A model generated the notes under the pieces. The model had not been told where the DNA came from, ran no database searches, and saw only the letters and a program-made list of their open reading frames with translations. Below, in pieces: positions 1-9,677 of a stretch of DNA of 64,000 nucleotides. Source of the DNA: an uncultured Microbacterium sp. (lineage in GTDB: Bacteria; Actinomycetota; Actinomycetes; Actinomycetales; Microbacteriaceae). Location: assembly GCF_943912325.1 (NCBI RefSeq), contig NZ_CALTTX010000008.1, positions 1-64,000 on the forward strand, written 5' to 3'. Within the stretch, counting starts at the first letter, position 1. Each line of letters begins with the position of its first letter. The translations under genes and the position numbers were made by a program.

Positions 1-447
1 ATCGTTGTCATCACGCATGAACTCGACGTCGTGCGCGAACTCGCCGATCGCGTCGTCGTCATGAGCGCGGGGCGCGTCGTCGAACAGGGCTCGACGTACG
101 ACTTCTTCTCGGCGCCCGCGTCAGAGGTCGGGCGCGCGTTCGTCGCCGCGACCTTGCGCGATCGCCCGTCGCCCGAAGACCTCGAGCGCTTGCGCGCCGG
201 CCACCCCGGCCGCATCGTCACGGCCGACGTCGTCGACGACGCGGGCGAGTCGGGCGGCGTCGGCAGCGTGCTCTCGCGCGCCGCGCAGCACGGCGTCTCG
301 TTCGAGCTGCTCTTCGGGGGCATCTCGGCGCTGCAGTCGCGCGTGTTCGGCGCGCTCACGATCGAATTGCGGGGGGTGGATGCCGGAATCGATGCCGTCA
401 TCGCCGAGTTGCGCGCCATCACGCGCGTCGAGGAGACAGCGAAATGA
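1..447 (+). CDS. metN: Methionine ABC transporter ATP-binding protein MetN (C-terminal part)
   Basis: This is the 3' end of an ABC ATPase gene that starts before the window. The first visible residues contain the switch histidine of the ATPase domain (VVITHELDVV). The last ~75 residues fit the ACT-like NIL domain that senses methionine in MetN proteins. The TGA stop overlaps the ATG of the next gene, a MetI-type permease, so the two are translationally coupled. MetN powers uptake of D/L-methionine with MetI and a lipoprotein MetQ. No metQ is seen downstream, so it may lie upstream. The family call rests on the NIL-like tail plus the neighbour. Confidence 0.85.
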   Translation: MVVITHELDVVRELADRVVVMSAGRVVEQGSTYDFFSAPASEVGRAFVAATLRDRPSPEDLERLRAGHPGRIVTADVVDDAGESGGVGSVLSRAAQHGVSFELLFGGISALQSRVFGALTIELRGVDAGIDAVIAELRAITRVEETAK

Positions 448-1133
448 GCGTTACCCGCATCGTCCCCGCCGCGGGGTGGAACCCCGATCTCTACCCGCAG
501 CTCGTGCTCGAAGCGCTCGGGCAGACCCTGTTCCTCGTCGCCGTCACGATGGTGATCGGCGGAGCGCTCGGCCTCGTGCTCGGCACGGCGCTCTACGTCA
601 CGCGCGGCGGCGGGATCCTCTCGCAGCGCGCCGTGCACGTCGTGCTGAACCTCGTCGTGAACTTCTTCCGCCCGATCCCCTTCATCATGCTGCTCGCGGT
701 GCTGTGGCCCGTGACGGTCGCGATCGTCGGCACCTCGATCGGCACGACGGCGGCGCTCGTGCCGCTGTCGTTCGCCGTGATGTTCGGCTTCGCCCGCATC
801 GTCGAGCAGAACCTCGTCACGATCCAGCCGGGCGTCATCGAGGCGGCCCGCGCGGCGGGTGCGGGGCCCTGGCGGATCATCCTGACCCTGCTGATCCCCG
901 AAGCCCTCGGACCCCTCATCTTGGGATACACCTTCGTCTTCGTGGCGATCGTCGACATGACCGCCGTCGCGGGCGCCGTCAACGCGGGCGGCCTCGGCCA
1001 GTTCGCGCTCTCGTACGGCTACAACCGCTGGGACTTCGTGACCCTGTGGGTCGCGGTCGCACTCATCATCGTGATCGTGCAGCTCGGCCAATGGCTCGGC
1101 AACACCCTCGCCCGCAAGGTGCTGCGCCGCTGA
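444..1133 (+). CDS. metI: Methionine ABC transporter permease MetI
   Basis: This 229-residue inner-membrane protein has about five hydrophobic segments. It carries the permease EAA loop (EAARAAGAGPW at about residues 133-143), which docks onto the ATPase. Length and sequence are typical for MetI, which forms the methionine channel with MetN. It starts inside the metN stop codon (ATGA overlap). A short GC hairpin (1150-1155 pairing with 1168-1173) follows the gene and may end the transcript before the next lipoprotein gene. Confidence 0.9.
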   Translation: MSVTRIVPAAGWNPDLYPQLVLEALGQTLFLVAVTMVIGGALGLVLGTALYVTRGGGILSQRAVHVVLNLVVNFFRPIPFIMLLAVLWPVTVAIVGTSIGTTAALVPLSFAVMFGFARIVEQNLVTIQPGVIEAARAAGAGPWRIILTLLIPEALGPLILGYTFVFVAIVDMTAVAGAVNAGGLGQFALSYGYNRWDFVTLWVAVALIIVIVQLGQWLGNTLARKVLRR

Positions 1134-1149
1134 GCGCATCGACTCACAA

Positions 1150-1173
1150 CCCCCGAGTGGAACCTGACGGGGG
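1150..1173 (+). terminator. Possible short terminator after metNI
   Basis: CCCCCG at 1150-1155 can pair with CGGGGG at 1168-1173 around a 12-base loop, followed by CTTATAT. The stem is only six pairs and there is no clean T-run, so this is a weak candidate. The TTATAT behind it (1175-1180) could equally serve as a -10 box for the following lipoprotein. Confidence 0.3.
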
Positions 1174-1189
1174 CTTATATGGTGAAGAG

Positions 1190-1822
1190 ATGACTCGCCG
1201 AAACTCTCTGCTCAGGCTTGCCGTTCACGCCGTGATCGCTGCGGTCCTCGTCAGCGTCACGGCGTGCTCGAGCGATCCTGCTCGCGAGACGACCGATCCG
1301 ACCGCAGGTTCGACGGCGAGCCCGTCGGCGGGCTCGGGTGGCGCGGGCGGCGCGGCCGGGTCGAACGACGACGACCCCTACACCGCACTCCTCGCCCGCT
1401 TCGATGGCTGCGAGAGCGCCGGCGCGGCCTTCGGCACAGCGCTCGACGGGCTCGTCCTGTCTGAGGGCTCGACGTTCACCGCCGATCGGATTCAGTGCCA
1501 GTGGGTGCCTCAAGCCGTCGACGCAACTACGTCGGTCTTGCTCGTCGGCTTCAGCGCCCAGACCAACTGGGGCGAAGAAGACGTCCCGACCCAACAGAAG
1601 CTCGATGACGCGGGCGAAACCAAGATCTCGGCGCCGGCCATCGAGGCGATCGGCGGGGTGGTGCACGTAAGCAAGACCGGCGGGGAGGAACGCACGAGGT
1701 TCACGTCTGTCAGCGTCCCCGACCTCGATCTCTCGCTCCTGCAGAGCACGATCAACGAGCAACCAACGCTCTGGGGCGAGGGCGCCGTGCCGACCATCAA
1801 CGCTCTGCTCGGCATCGGCTGA
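1190..1822 (+). CDS. Hypothetical secreted lipoprotein
   Basis: The protein has 210 residues. The N-terminus is a lipoprotein signal peptide with a lipobox ending at Cys26 (SVTAC). A low-complexity Ser/Thr/Gly/Ala stretch follows to about residue 60, then a folded region with two further cysteines (in the contexts FDGCES and IQCQW) that could form a disulfide. I do not recognise the family; it superficially resembles the small DUF3558-like lipoproteins of actinobacteria. It is anchored outside the membrane. It follows metNI but is not a MetQ-type binding protein. Confidence 0.7.
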   Translation: MTRRNSLLRLAVHAVIAAVLVSVTACSSDPARETTDPTAGSTASPSAGSGGAGGAAGSNDDDPYTALLARFDGCESAGAAFGTALDGLVLSEGSTFTADRIQCQWVPQAVDATTSVLLVGFSAQTNWGEEDVPTQQKLDDAGETKISAPAIEAIGGVVHVSKTGGEERTRFTSVSVPDLDLSLLQSTINEQPTLWGEGAVPTINALLGIG

Positions 1823-1887
1823 GCGCCCCGCTCGGCGCAAGTGCCTCGGCGCGAGTAGGTCAGCGCGAGCGGGTCAGCGCGATCGCC

Positions 1888-3366
1888 TCAGCTCTCTTGC
1901 GTGCCCTCGACCCAGTCGAGGTATTCCTGGCTGACGGTGCCCGTGACGTAGCGGCCGTCGAAGCAGCTCATGTCGAGGTCGTCGAGGTCTGAGCCCTCGA
2001 TGATCGCCGCCTTGAGGTCTTCGACCTCCTGGTAGACCATGTAGTCCGCGCCGAGTTCCGCCGCGATTTCGGGGATCGTCCGGCCGTGGGCGACCAGCTC
2101 GTGGCGCGACGGCATGTTGATGCCGTACACGTGGGGGTAGCGCACGGGGGGTGCCGCCGACGCGAACGTGACGCTTTTCGCCCCGGCATCCCGAGCCATC
2201 TGAATGATCTCTTTCGACGTCGTTCCCCGCACGATCGAATCGTCGATCAACAGCACGTTCTTGCCCTTGAACTCGCTCGACATCGCGTTGAGCTTCTGGC
2301 GCACGCTCTTCTTGCGCACCGCCTGCCCCGGCATGATGAACGTCCGGCCGACGTAGCGGTTCTTGTAGAAGCCCTCGCGGTACTCGATGCCGAGCTTGCG
2401 CGCGACCTGCATCGCGGCCGGGCGCGACGAATCGGGGATCGGCATGACGACGTCGATCGAACCCGCGGGCGTGTACTTCGCGATCGTGTCGGCGAGGCGC
2501 TCGCCCATGCGCAGCCGCGCCTCGTAGACCGAGATGCCGTTCATGATCGAGTCGGGCCGCGCGAGATAGACGTACTCGAACGAGCACGGCGCAAGCACGG
2601 CGCTCGGTGCGCACTGACGCGTGTGCAGGCTCCCGTCGAGGTCGATGAAGACGGCCTCGCCCGGCAGCACGTCGCGCACGACGTCGAAGCCGGCGTTTTC
2701 GAGCACGAGCGATTCCGACGCGACGACCCACTCGTAGCGGTGCGATCCGTCGGGATTGTCGAGTTCGGCGCGGCGCGTGCCGAGAATCAGGGGACGGATG
2801 CCGAAGGGATCGCGGAACGCCAGCAAGCCGTAGCCCGCGATCAGCGCGATCGACGCGTACGAGCCCTCGACGCGCTCGTGCACGCGCGAAACGGCCTCGA
2901 ACACCTGCTCGGCGTCGAGCTCGAGGCCCGAGACGACGGCCTGCAGCTCGTTCGCGAGCACGTTGACGAGCAGCTCGGTGTCGGACGAGGTGTTGAGGTG
3001 ACGGCGATCTTTGTGGAACAGTTCGTCGGTCAGCTCGCGCGTGTTGGTGAGGTTGCCGTTGTGCACGAGCACGATCCCGTAGGGGGCGTTGACGTAGAAC
3101 GGCTGCGCCTCTTCTTCGCTCGACGCGGTGCCCTTGGTCGCGTAACGCACGTGCCCGAGGCCGATCTCGCCGAGCAGCGTGCGCATGTCGCGCGTGCGGA
3201 ACGCCTCGCGCACCTGGCCGCGCTGCTTGTTGAGGTGGAACACCCCGCCGCGCTCGGCGGTCGCAATGCCCGTCGAGTCCTGACCGCGGTGCTGCAGCAG
3301 CAGCAGCGCGTCATAGATCTCTTGATTGACGGGCCCCGCACCGACCATCCCGACGATGCCGCACAT
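1888..3366 (-). CDS. purF: Amidophosphoribosyltransferase PurF
   Basis: PurF catalyses the first committed step of purine synthesis, making phosphoribosylamine from PRPP and glutamine. The start is fixed by the invariant MCGIVG: Cys2 is the glutaminase nucleophile once Met is removed, so there is no propeptide as in Bacillus. The N-terminal half is the class II glutamine amidotransferase domain. The C-terminal half is the phosphoribosyltransferase domain with the PRPP loop VLLIDDSIVRGT at about residues 369-380. The length of 492 residues is normal. A GCAGGAG ribosome site precedes the ATG. It lies 65 bases behind purM on the same strand and is probably co-transcribed. Confidence 0.97.
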   Translation of the reverse strand: MCGIVGMVGAGPVNQEIYDALLLLQHRGQDSTGIATAERGGVFHLNKQRGQVREAFRTRDMRTLLGEIGLGHVRYATKGTASSEEEAQPFYVNAPYGIVLVHNGNLTNTRELTDELFHKDRRHLNTSSDTELLVNVLANELQAVVSGLELDAEQVFEAVSRVHERVEGSYASIALIAGYGLLAFRDPFGIRPLILGTRRAELDNPDGSHRYEWVVASESLVLENAGFDVVRDVLPGEAVFIDLDGSLHTRQCAPSAVLAPCSFEYVYLARPDSIMNGISVYEARLRMGERLADTIAKYTPAGSIDVVMPIPDSSRPAAMQVARKLGIEYREGFYKNRYVGRTFIMPGQAVRKKSVRQKLNAMSSEFKGKNVLLIDDSIVRGTTSKEIIQMARDAGAKSVTFASAAPPVRYPHVYGINMPSRHELVAHGRTIPEIAAELGADYMVYQEVEDLKAAIIEGSDLDDLDMSCFDGRYVTGTVSQEYLDWVEGTQES

Positions 3367-3431
3367 GGTTCGTTTACGCTCCTGCTGATTTCGTGATGAA
3401 CGGATGCCGGGACGCCCGCCCCGCACCCGGG

Positions 3432-4571
3432 TTACGCCGCGGCGTAGCTTCCGACCAGGCGCACGGCGCCGCCGTCGACGCCCTTCGCGCCCTCGACGAA
3501 CGCGCCCTCGGGGCGACCCGCCTGGCGCACGAGGCCCGCCTGCCACGTCGGAATGCCGCGCTCGCTGAGCGCCGCCGTCACCTGATCGGCGACGCTCGGC
3601 GCGACGACGGCGAGGAAGCCGATGCCGAGATTCCACGTGCCCTCGGTGTCGGAGAGCTCAAGCCCGCCGGCCTCGGCGAGCACGCGGAAGACCGCCGCGG
3701 GGCTCCAGGTCGAGCGGTCGAGCTCGACCCACGAACCGGCGGGCAGCACGCGCGCGAGGTTCGCGGCGATGCCGCCACCCGTGACGTGCGTGAGCGCGTG
3801 GATGCCCTCGGCCTCGGCGGCGGGCAGCCCCGGCTGGCGCACGGCGTCGATGACCTCGAGCAGTGGCGTCGTATAGAGGCGCGTCGGGGTGAGCAGTGCC
3901 TCGCCCCACGTCGTGCCGAAATCGGCCGCGAGGTCGCCGTACGACAGCCCCGCGTTCGCGACGATGTGGCGCACGAGCGAGTATCCGTTGGAGTGCAGGC
4001 CCGACGAGCCGAGAGCGAGGACGACGTCGCCGTCGCGCACGCGCTCGGCGCCCAGCATCCGGTCCGCTTCGACGACACCCGTCGCGGCGCCCGCCAGGTC
4101 GTAGTCGTTGGGCCCGAGAAGCCCCGGGTGCTCGGCCGTCTCGCCGCCGACGAGCGCCGTGCCGGTCAGGGCGCACGCTTCGGCGATGCCGCCGACGAGC
4201 GACGCGATGCGCTCGGGCACGAGCTTGCCGCACGCGATGTAGTCGGTCATGAACAGGGGGCGCGCGCCGACCACGACGATGTCGTCGACGACCATGCCGA
4301 CGAGGTCGTGACCGACCGTGTCGTGGGTGTCGATCGCCTGCGCGATAGCGACCTTGGTGCCGACGCCGTCGGTGCTCGAGGCGAGCAGGGGGCGCGTGAA
4401 GCCGAGCAAAGCCGATGCGTCGAACATGCCGGCGAAGCCGCCGACGCCGCCGAGCACCTCGGGGCCGTGCGTGCGCTTGATCGACGCCTTCATCAACTCG
4501 ACGGCCCGGTCGCCCGCGGCCGTGTCGACACCGGCTTGGGCGTAGGGGTCTGCGTGGGAGGGTGAAGCCAC
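3432..4571 (-). CDS. purM: Phosphoribosylformylglycinamidine cyclo-ligase PurM (AIR synthase)
   Basis: PurM closes the imidazole ring of aminoimidazole ribotide using ATP. The 379-residue protein shows the family's glycine-rich GGVGGFAGMFD stretch near residue 40, followed by ASSTDGVGTK, which belongs to the substrate site. The C-terminal AIRS domain contains the THVTGGG motif. The start is a GTG at 4571. It has no ribosome site but a TAGACT box six bases upstream, so the mRNA is probably leaderless. purF follows on the same strand. Confidence 0.96.
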   Translation of the reverse strand: MASPSHADPYAQAGVDTAAGDRAVELMKASIKRTHGPEVLGGVGGFAGMFDASALLGFTRPLLASSTDGVGTKVAIAQAIDTHDTVGHDLVGMVVDDIVVVGARPLFMTDYIACGKLVPERIASLVGGIAEACALTGTALVGGETAEHPGLLGPNDYDLAGAATGVVEADRMLGAERVRDGDVVLALGSSGLHSNGYSLVRHIVANAGLSYGDLAADFGTTWGEALLTPTRLYTTPLLEVIDAVRQPGLPAAEAEGIHALTHVTGGGIAANLARVLPAGSWVELDRSTWSPAAVFRVLAEAGGLELSDTEGTWNLGIGFLAVVAPSVADQVTAALSERGIPTWQAGLVRQAGRPEGAFVEGAKGVDGGAVRLVGSYAAA

Positions 4572-4577
4572 CCGGCG

Positions 4578-4583
4578 AGTCTA
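4578..4583 (-). promoter_or_regulatory. -10 box of a leaderless purM transcript
   Basis: TAGACT on the minus strand, six bases before the purM GTG. The spacing puts transcription initiation at or next to the start codon. Confidence 0.55.
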
Positions 4584-4680
4584 CCGGGCGCCGTGTGTGG
4601 CGGGGTTCGCGGTGCGGGCATGGTGCGGCGCGCGGAAGTGGTGCGGCGCGGGTAGGGCGAGGTGGGGCTCGGCCTGGGGG

Positions 4681-5124
4681 TCAGTCCTCGTCGACGCGCT
4701 CGTGGTCGACGATGACCTCGCGCGAGCGGCGGCCGACGACGCGATCGAGCACGAGCGCGACGACCGCGCCGAGGGCGACACCGATCGGCACGAGGTAGAT
4801 GAGGGTGAAGCCGAAGATCTGGATCGTCGAGTAGCTCATGCCACCGGCGGTCAACTTGGGCTCGGCCGCGCCGCCCGTCCACGTGAAGGTGATGATCATC
4901 GCGGCGAGCACCCCGAGCGCGCCGCCGAGCACGAAGAACACTCCGTAGCGCGGCGAGCGGCGCACGCGGGCGCGTTCGACGCGGTCGCTCGTCACGGCCT
5001 CACGCGGCAGGTCGTCGCCCGGCACGCCCTCGCGCGTCACACCGTCGCCCGACTGCGCGGCGACAGGCAGCTCCTCGCCCGGGTTCGACGCGGGCACGCC
5101 GTCGCGCGCGGAAGGATCACTCAT
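4681..5124 (-). CDS. Hypothetical two-helix membrane protein
   Basis: The protein has 147 residues. The first ~60 residues are hydrophilic and acidic. Two hydrophobic helices follow (about residues 62-82 and 101-125), then a short charged tail. I do not recognise a functional domain; such proteins recur beside purM/purF in related actinobacteria, which is a context argument only. It could be transcribed with purM, 109 bases downstream, but purM also has its own -10 box. A GACAAT hexamer lies six bases before the ATG, again suggesting a leaderless mRNA. Confidence 0.7.
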   Translation of the reverse strand: MSDPSARDGVPASNPGEELPVAAQSGDGVTREGVPGDDLPREAVTSDRVERARVRRSPRYGVFFVLGGALGVLAAMIITFTWTGGAAEPKLTAGGMSYSTIQIFGFTLIYLVPIGVALGAVVALVLDRVVGRRSREVIVDHERVDED

Positions 5125-5130
5125 GCCCAC

Positions 5131-5136
5131 ATTGTC
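5131..5136 (-). promoter_or_regulatory. -10 box, leaderless transcript of the membrane protein gene
   Basis: GACAAT on the minus strand, six bases before the ATG at 5124. There is no ribosome site between the two. Confidence 0.4.
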
Positions 5137-5177
5137 GCACCCGCGCCCGGCACCAACCTGTAGAGCGAGCCCGCTCG

Positions 5178-5183
5178 TAGACT
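5178..5183 (+). promoter_or_regulatory. -10 box of a leaderless acyl-CoA synthetase transcript
   Basis: TAGACT, six bases before the GTG at 5190. It is the same hexamer and spacing as in front of purM. Confidence 0.55.
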
Positions 5184-5189
5184 GCTCGG

Positions 5190-6926
5190 GTGACGCACTC
5201 TCTCGCATCGTCGACGACGACGAACGACGCCCACACCAACTATCGCAATGCGCGCGATGTGCTCTTCGCGCATGCGACCGATATCGAGGCCGCGCGCGCC
5301 GCGTTCTCGTGGCCCGACGTGGGCCCGCACTTCAACTGGGCGACCGACTGGTTCGACGAGATCGCCCGCGGCAACGACACCCCCGCGCTCACGGTCATCG
5401 AGCCCGATGGCTCCGAGGCATCGCGCACCTTCGACGAACTGCGCCGCCGCTCGAATCGCGTCGCGCACCTGCTCGTCGCGCAGGGCGTGCGCCCCGGCGA
5501 CCACGTCATGGTCATGCTCGACAACCGCGTCGAGCTGTGGGAGGCCATGCTCGCGATCCTCAAGGCCGGCGCCGTGATCCTGCCGACCTCGGTCGTGCTC
5601 GGGCCCGCCGATGTCGCCGAGCGGGTCGGGCGGGCGGGTGTGCGCGCGGTGTTCGCTGCGCCGACGGATGCCGCGAAGTTCGACGGCCTCGACGTGCCCG
5701 TGCGCATCGTCATCGGGGGCGAGCACACGGGGTGGACGCCGTTCGACGGCGCGTTCGCGGGTGGCGACGCGGCCGGGGATGATGACGCCCCCGGCATCCA
5801 TGTCTCGTCCGATGACGCCGCGATCGTCTACTTCACGTCGGGCACGACCTCGCGGCCCAAGATGGTCGTGCATACGCACCGTTCGTACCCGGTCGGACAC
5901 CTGTCGACGACGTACTGGATCGGCGTGCGCCCCGGAGACGTGCACATGACGATCAGCGCGCCCGGGTGGGGCAAGCACGCGTGGAGCCTGTTCTTTGCGC
6001 CGTGGATCGCCGAGGCCTCGATCGTCGTGCTCAACCAGCCGCGCTTCGACGCGGTCGCCCTCGTCGAGCAGCTCGACCGCTCGGGCGTGACGACGTTCTG
6101 CGCGCCGCCGACGGTGTGGCGAATGCTGATCCAGGCCGACCTCGAGCGCAAGCCACGGGCGCTGCGCGAAGTGCTCTCGGCGGGCGAGCCCCTCAACCCC
6201 GAGGTGATCGCGACGATCGAGCGGTGGTGGGGGCTGACGATCCGCGACGGCTACGGGCAGACCGAGCTCACCGCTGTCATCGGCAACACCCCCGGTCAGC
6301 CGCTCGAGCCCGGAGCGATGGGGCACCCGCTGCCGGGCGTCGACATCGTGCTGCTCGACCCCGTGACGGGCGAGGTCGCCGACGAGGGCGAGATCTGCCT
6401 GCCGACGCGGCCCGAGCGTCCGCTCAACCTCATGCCCGGGTACCTCGGCGAGCCGGATCGCACGGCGAGCGTCGAGCACGACGGCTACTACCACACGAGC
6501 GATGTCGCCCGCCGGGGCGCCGATGGGGCGCTGACGTTCATCGGGCGCACCGACGACGTGTTCAAGGCGAGCGATTTCAAGGTGTCGCCGTTCGAGGTCG
6601 AGTCGATCCTGCTGACGCACCCTGCGGTGGCCGAGGCCGGGGTCGTGGGCGCCCCCGACGAGACGCGTCTCAACGTCGTGAAGGCCTACGTCGCGCTCGC
6701 TGCGGGATCGGCACCGGATGCCGCGACCGCGCGCTCGATCCTCGCGCACGCGCGCACCCACATGCCGCCCTACATGCGCGTGCGACGCGTGGAGTTCTTC
6801 GAGCTGCCGAAGACGATTTCGGGCAAGATCCGTCGCGTCGAATTGCGAACGCGAGAAGTGGATGCTGCGGGCTCGCGCATCGCCACCGAGTTCCGCGAGC
6901 AGGACTTCGACGACCTCAAGGGGTAA
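5190..6926 (+). CDS. AMP-dependent acyl-CoA synthetase (acetyl/medium-chain type)
   Basis: This 578-residue member of the ANL superfamily should activate a carboxylic acid to an acyl-adenylate and then to the CoA thioester. The P-loop-like motif YFTSGTTSRPK lies near residues 213-223. The DGYGQTE motif lies near 352, and the catalytic-lysine motif ISGKIRR of the C-terminal lid near 546-552. Overall it is closest to acetyl-CoA synthetase and medium-chain acyl-CoA synthetase (MACS) types; the substrate cannot be told from sequence. The start is a GTG with no ribosome site. A strong terminator hairpin begins at its stop codon. Confidence 0.88.
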   Translation: MTHSLASSTTTNDAHTNYRNARDVLFAHATDIEAARAAFSWPDVGPHFNWATDWFDEIARGNDTPALTVIEPDGSEASRTFDELRRRSNRVAHLLVAQGVRPGDHVMVMLDNRVELWEAMLAILKAGAVILPTSVVLGPADVAERVGRAGVRAVFAAPTDAAKFDGLDVPVRIVIGGEHTGWTPFDGAFAGGDAAGDDDAPGIHVSSDDAAIVYFTSGTTSRPKMVVHTHRSYPVGHLSTTYWIGVRPGDVHMTISAPGWGKHAWSLFFAPWIAEASIVVLNQPRFDAVALVEQLDRSGVTTFCAPPTVWRMLIQADLERKPRALREVLSAGEPLNPEVIATIERWWGLTIRDGYGQTELTAVIGNTPGQPLEPGAMGHPLPGVDIVLLDPVTGEVADEGEICLPTRPERPLNLMPGYLGEPDRTASVEHDGYYHTSDVARRGADGALTFIGRTDDVFKASDFKVSPFEVESILLTHPAVAEAGVVGAPDETRLNVVKAYVALAAGSAPDAATARSILAHARTHMPPYMRVRRVEFFELPKTISGKIRRVELRTREVDAAGSRIATEFREQDFDDLKG

Positions 6927-6964
6927 GCGTGTGGCCCGGTGCGAATGCACCGGGCCACACGCTT
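6925..6964. terminator. Strong bidirectional terminator hairpin
   Basis: A perfect 18-bp inverted repeat (6925-6942 pairing with 6947-6964) with a GAAT tetraloop sits between two convergent genes. It begins inside the TAA stop of the acyl-CoA synthetase and ends 13 bases before the stop of the leucine-rich protein. The arms start with AA and end with TT, so it can work in both directions. Confidence 0.85.
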
Positions 6965-6977
6965 GGTCGGCGGCGCG

Positions 6978-7913
6978 TCAATCCTGCGGGAGAGCCTGAC
7001 GACGACGGACCGCGACGAAGGCGGCGCCGAGCACGACGAGCAGAGCGCCCGCCCACAGCATCCCGTCGCCCATTTCATCACCCGTCGACGCGAGCGCACC
7101 CGTCGCCGTGGTGCAGGGCACTTCGGCGCCGAGCGGCAGGCGGAACGACACCGGGTCGAGCGCCGTGCCGGCGGGGTAGAACGCGTTGCCGTTATGCAGA
7201 ACCGAAAGCCGCGGCACGAAGCGAAGTGGCGCAAGGTCCACGTGCCGAGCGTCTCTGACCAAGAGACCCTCCAGAAGCGGAACATGGCGAAGGGGCGACA
7301 GGTCAACGCGAAGCGACCGGGCCACGCTGAGGCTACGCATCTGGGGCGCTTGATCGACCAGTCCCGTTAGATCGACCGTCTCGGCTGCCACGGACAACAT
7401 CTCTATCCCGGGCGCGATCGTGATGCTTCCGTCAATGGTGTCGACGTGCTCAATGTCAAGCAGACGCAGCTTCGGCGCACTCACCGCGCTCATCGCCCCC
7501 GGCCCACGCAAGAACGCCGCCTCCAAGAGCACCATCCCCGACAGATCGACCGGCGTGACAAGTAGCGGAGTTCGCAGCACCACGAGGTTCTCCGCGAGTG
7601 GCAATCGGTCAAGACTCCGGAAATCGGCTTCTCCACCGATCAATTCAAGGCTCGGGAGATGCCCCAGCTGCTCACCGAAAACCGACAGATCGAATTCAAG
7701 TCCGGGATATACGGTGAACCCGCAACCCTTCCGCGCTAGGGACTGAATCAACTCTCTGTGCACGGATACGTCGAACCAGTCTGCGATCGTCAGACACGGA
7801 TGCCCCATCCATGTCTGAAAAGCCGCATATTCAAGAAGGTCCGACGGCAAGCCCGCCTCGAGAAACCAAGCCGCCTCTTCACCATCCAAACGCTCATCGA
7901 ACTCGTTGGCCAC
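6978..7913 (-). CDS. Leucine-rich protein with C-terminal LAxTG sorting signal, no signal peptide
   Basis: The protein has 311 residues. Residues ~60-245 contain irregular leucine-rich repeats (for example SLDRLPLAENLVVL and DLSPLRHVPLLEGLLV). The C-terminus has all parts of a class E-type sortase signal: LASTG at 274-278, a hydrophobic helix, and an RRR tail. However, the N-terminus (MANEFDERLDGEEAAW) is hydrophilic with no secretion signal, so the protein could not reach sortase as written. The N-terminal two thirds are visibly less GC-biased than the tail, which suggests a fusion of acquired DNA with a resident gene's 3' end. Function is unknown. Confidence 0.6.
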   Translation of the reverse strand: MANEFDERLDGEEAAWFLEAGLPSDLLEYAAFQTWMGHPCLTIADWFDVSVHRELIQSLARKGCGFTVYPGLEFDLSVFGEQLGHLPSLELIGGEADFRSLDRLPLAENLVVLRTPLLVTPVDLSGMVLLEAAFLRGPGAMSAVSAPKLRLLDIEHVDTIDGSITIAPGIEMLSVAAETVDLTGLVDQAPQMRSLSVARSLRVDLSPLRHVPLLEGLLVRDARHVDLAPLRFVPRLSVLHNGNAFYPAGTALDPVSFRLPLGAEVPCTTATGALASTGDEMGDGMLWAGALLVVLGAAFVAVRRRQALPQD

Positions 7914-7925
7914 TCCGCACTCTCC

Positions 7926-8294
7926 TCAGGGCCGCAACGGAAGCAGGTTCGAGATATCGGCGCGCGTGCCCGACGCGGCGATGCGGCCTGCAGACGAGGC
8001 ATCCGTCCACGATTCCGCGCCCGTCGCGAGCGCGATCCAGGTCGCCGCGTCGAACTCGACCACGTTGGGGGGCGTGCCGCGCGTGTGGCGCGGGCCCTGC
8101 ACGACCTGCACGGCCCCGAACGGCGGCACGCGCACCTCGACCGAGTTGCCGGGAGCCTTTTCGGCGAGCAGCTCGAGCAGGTAGCGCACGGCCGTCGCGT
8201 GGGCCTGGCGCGGCGGCTGAGCGCCCGTGGCCGTTGCAGCCGCGACCTCGGCGAGCGCGGCGCGGCCGTCGTCAGTCGTGATCCTGCGCGCCAT
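7926..8294 (-). CDS. Sterol-carrier-family-like small protein
   Basis: This 122-residue cytosolic protein has a pattern typical of the short actinobacterial sterol carrier family found beside purD: VRYLLELLAEKAPGNSVEVRVPPFGAVQ, then a central TPPNVVEFDAATWIALATG region. The physiological ligand is unknown; relatives bind lipids in a hydrophobic cavity. It is divergent from purD, and each gene has its own leaderless -10 box. The family call is from recollection of the conserved pattern. Confidence 0.6.
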   Translation of the reverse strand: MARRITTDDGRAALAEVAAATATGAQPPRQAHATAVRYLLELLAEKAPGNSVEVRVPPFGAVQVVQGPRHTRGTPPNVVEFDAATWIALATGAESWTDASSAGRIAASGTRADISNLLPLRP

Positions 8295-8300
8295 ACCGCG

Positions 8301-8306
8301 AGGCTA
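8301..8306 (-). promoter_or_regulatory. -10 box for the sterol-carrier-like gene
   Basis: TAGCCT on the minus strand, six bases before the ATG at 8294, giving a leaderless arrangement. Confidence 0.5.
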
Positions 8307-8377
8307 CCGCGAGCGCGCGAGCCGCGCCCGGCGCGCTGCCGAGCGAGCGCGGCAGGCACGCGCCGCAGGGGCGCCGA

Positions 8378-8383
8378 TAGGCT
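8378..8383 (+). promoter_or_regulatory. -10 box of leaderless purD
   Basis: TAGGCT, six bases before the purD GTG, with no ribosome site in between. Confidence 0.55.
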
Positions 8384-8389
8384 GGCCGG

Positions 8390-9664
<1,275 letters not shown>

Positions 9665-9677
9665 CGCGCGTAGCGGC

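Noticed and set aside
5121..6950. Long minus-strand frame opposite the acyl-CoA synthetase gene
   Set aside because: It mirrors a clear enzyme gene, has no motifs and no start signals, and is a GC artefact.
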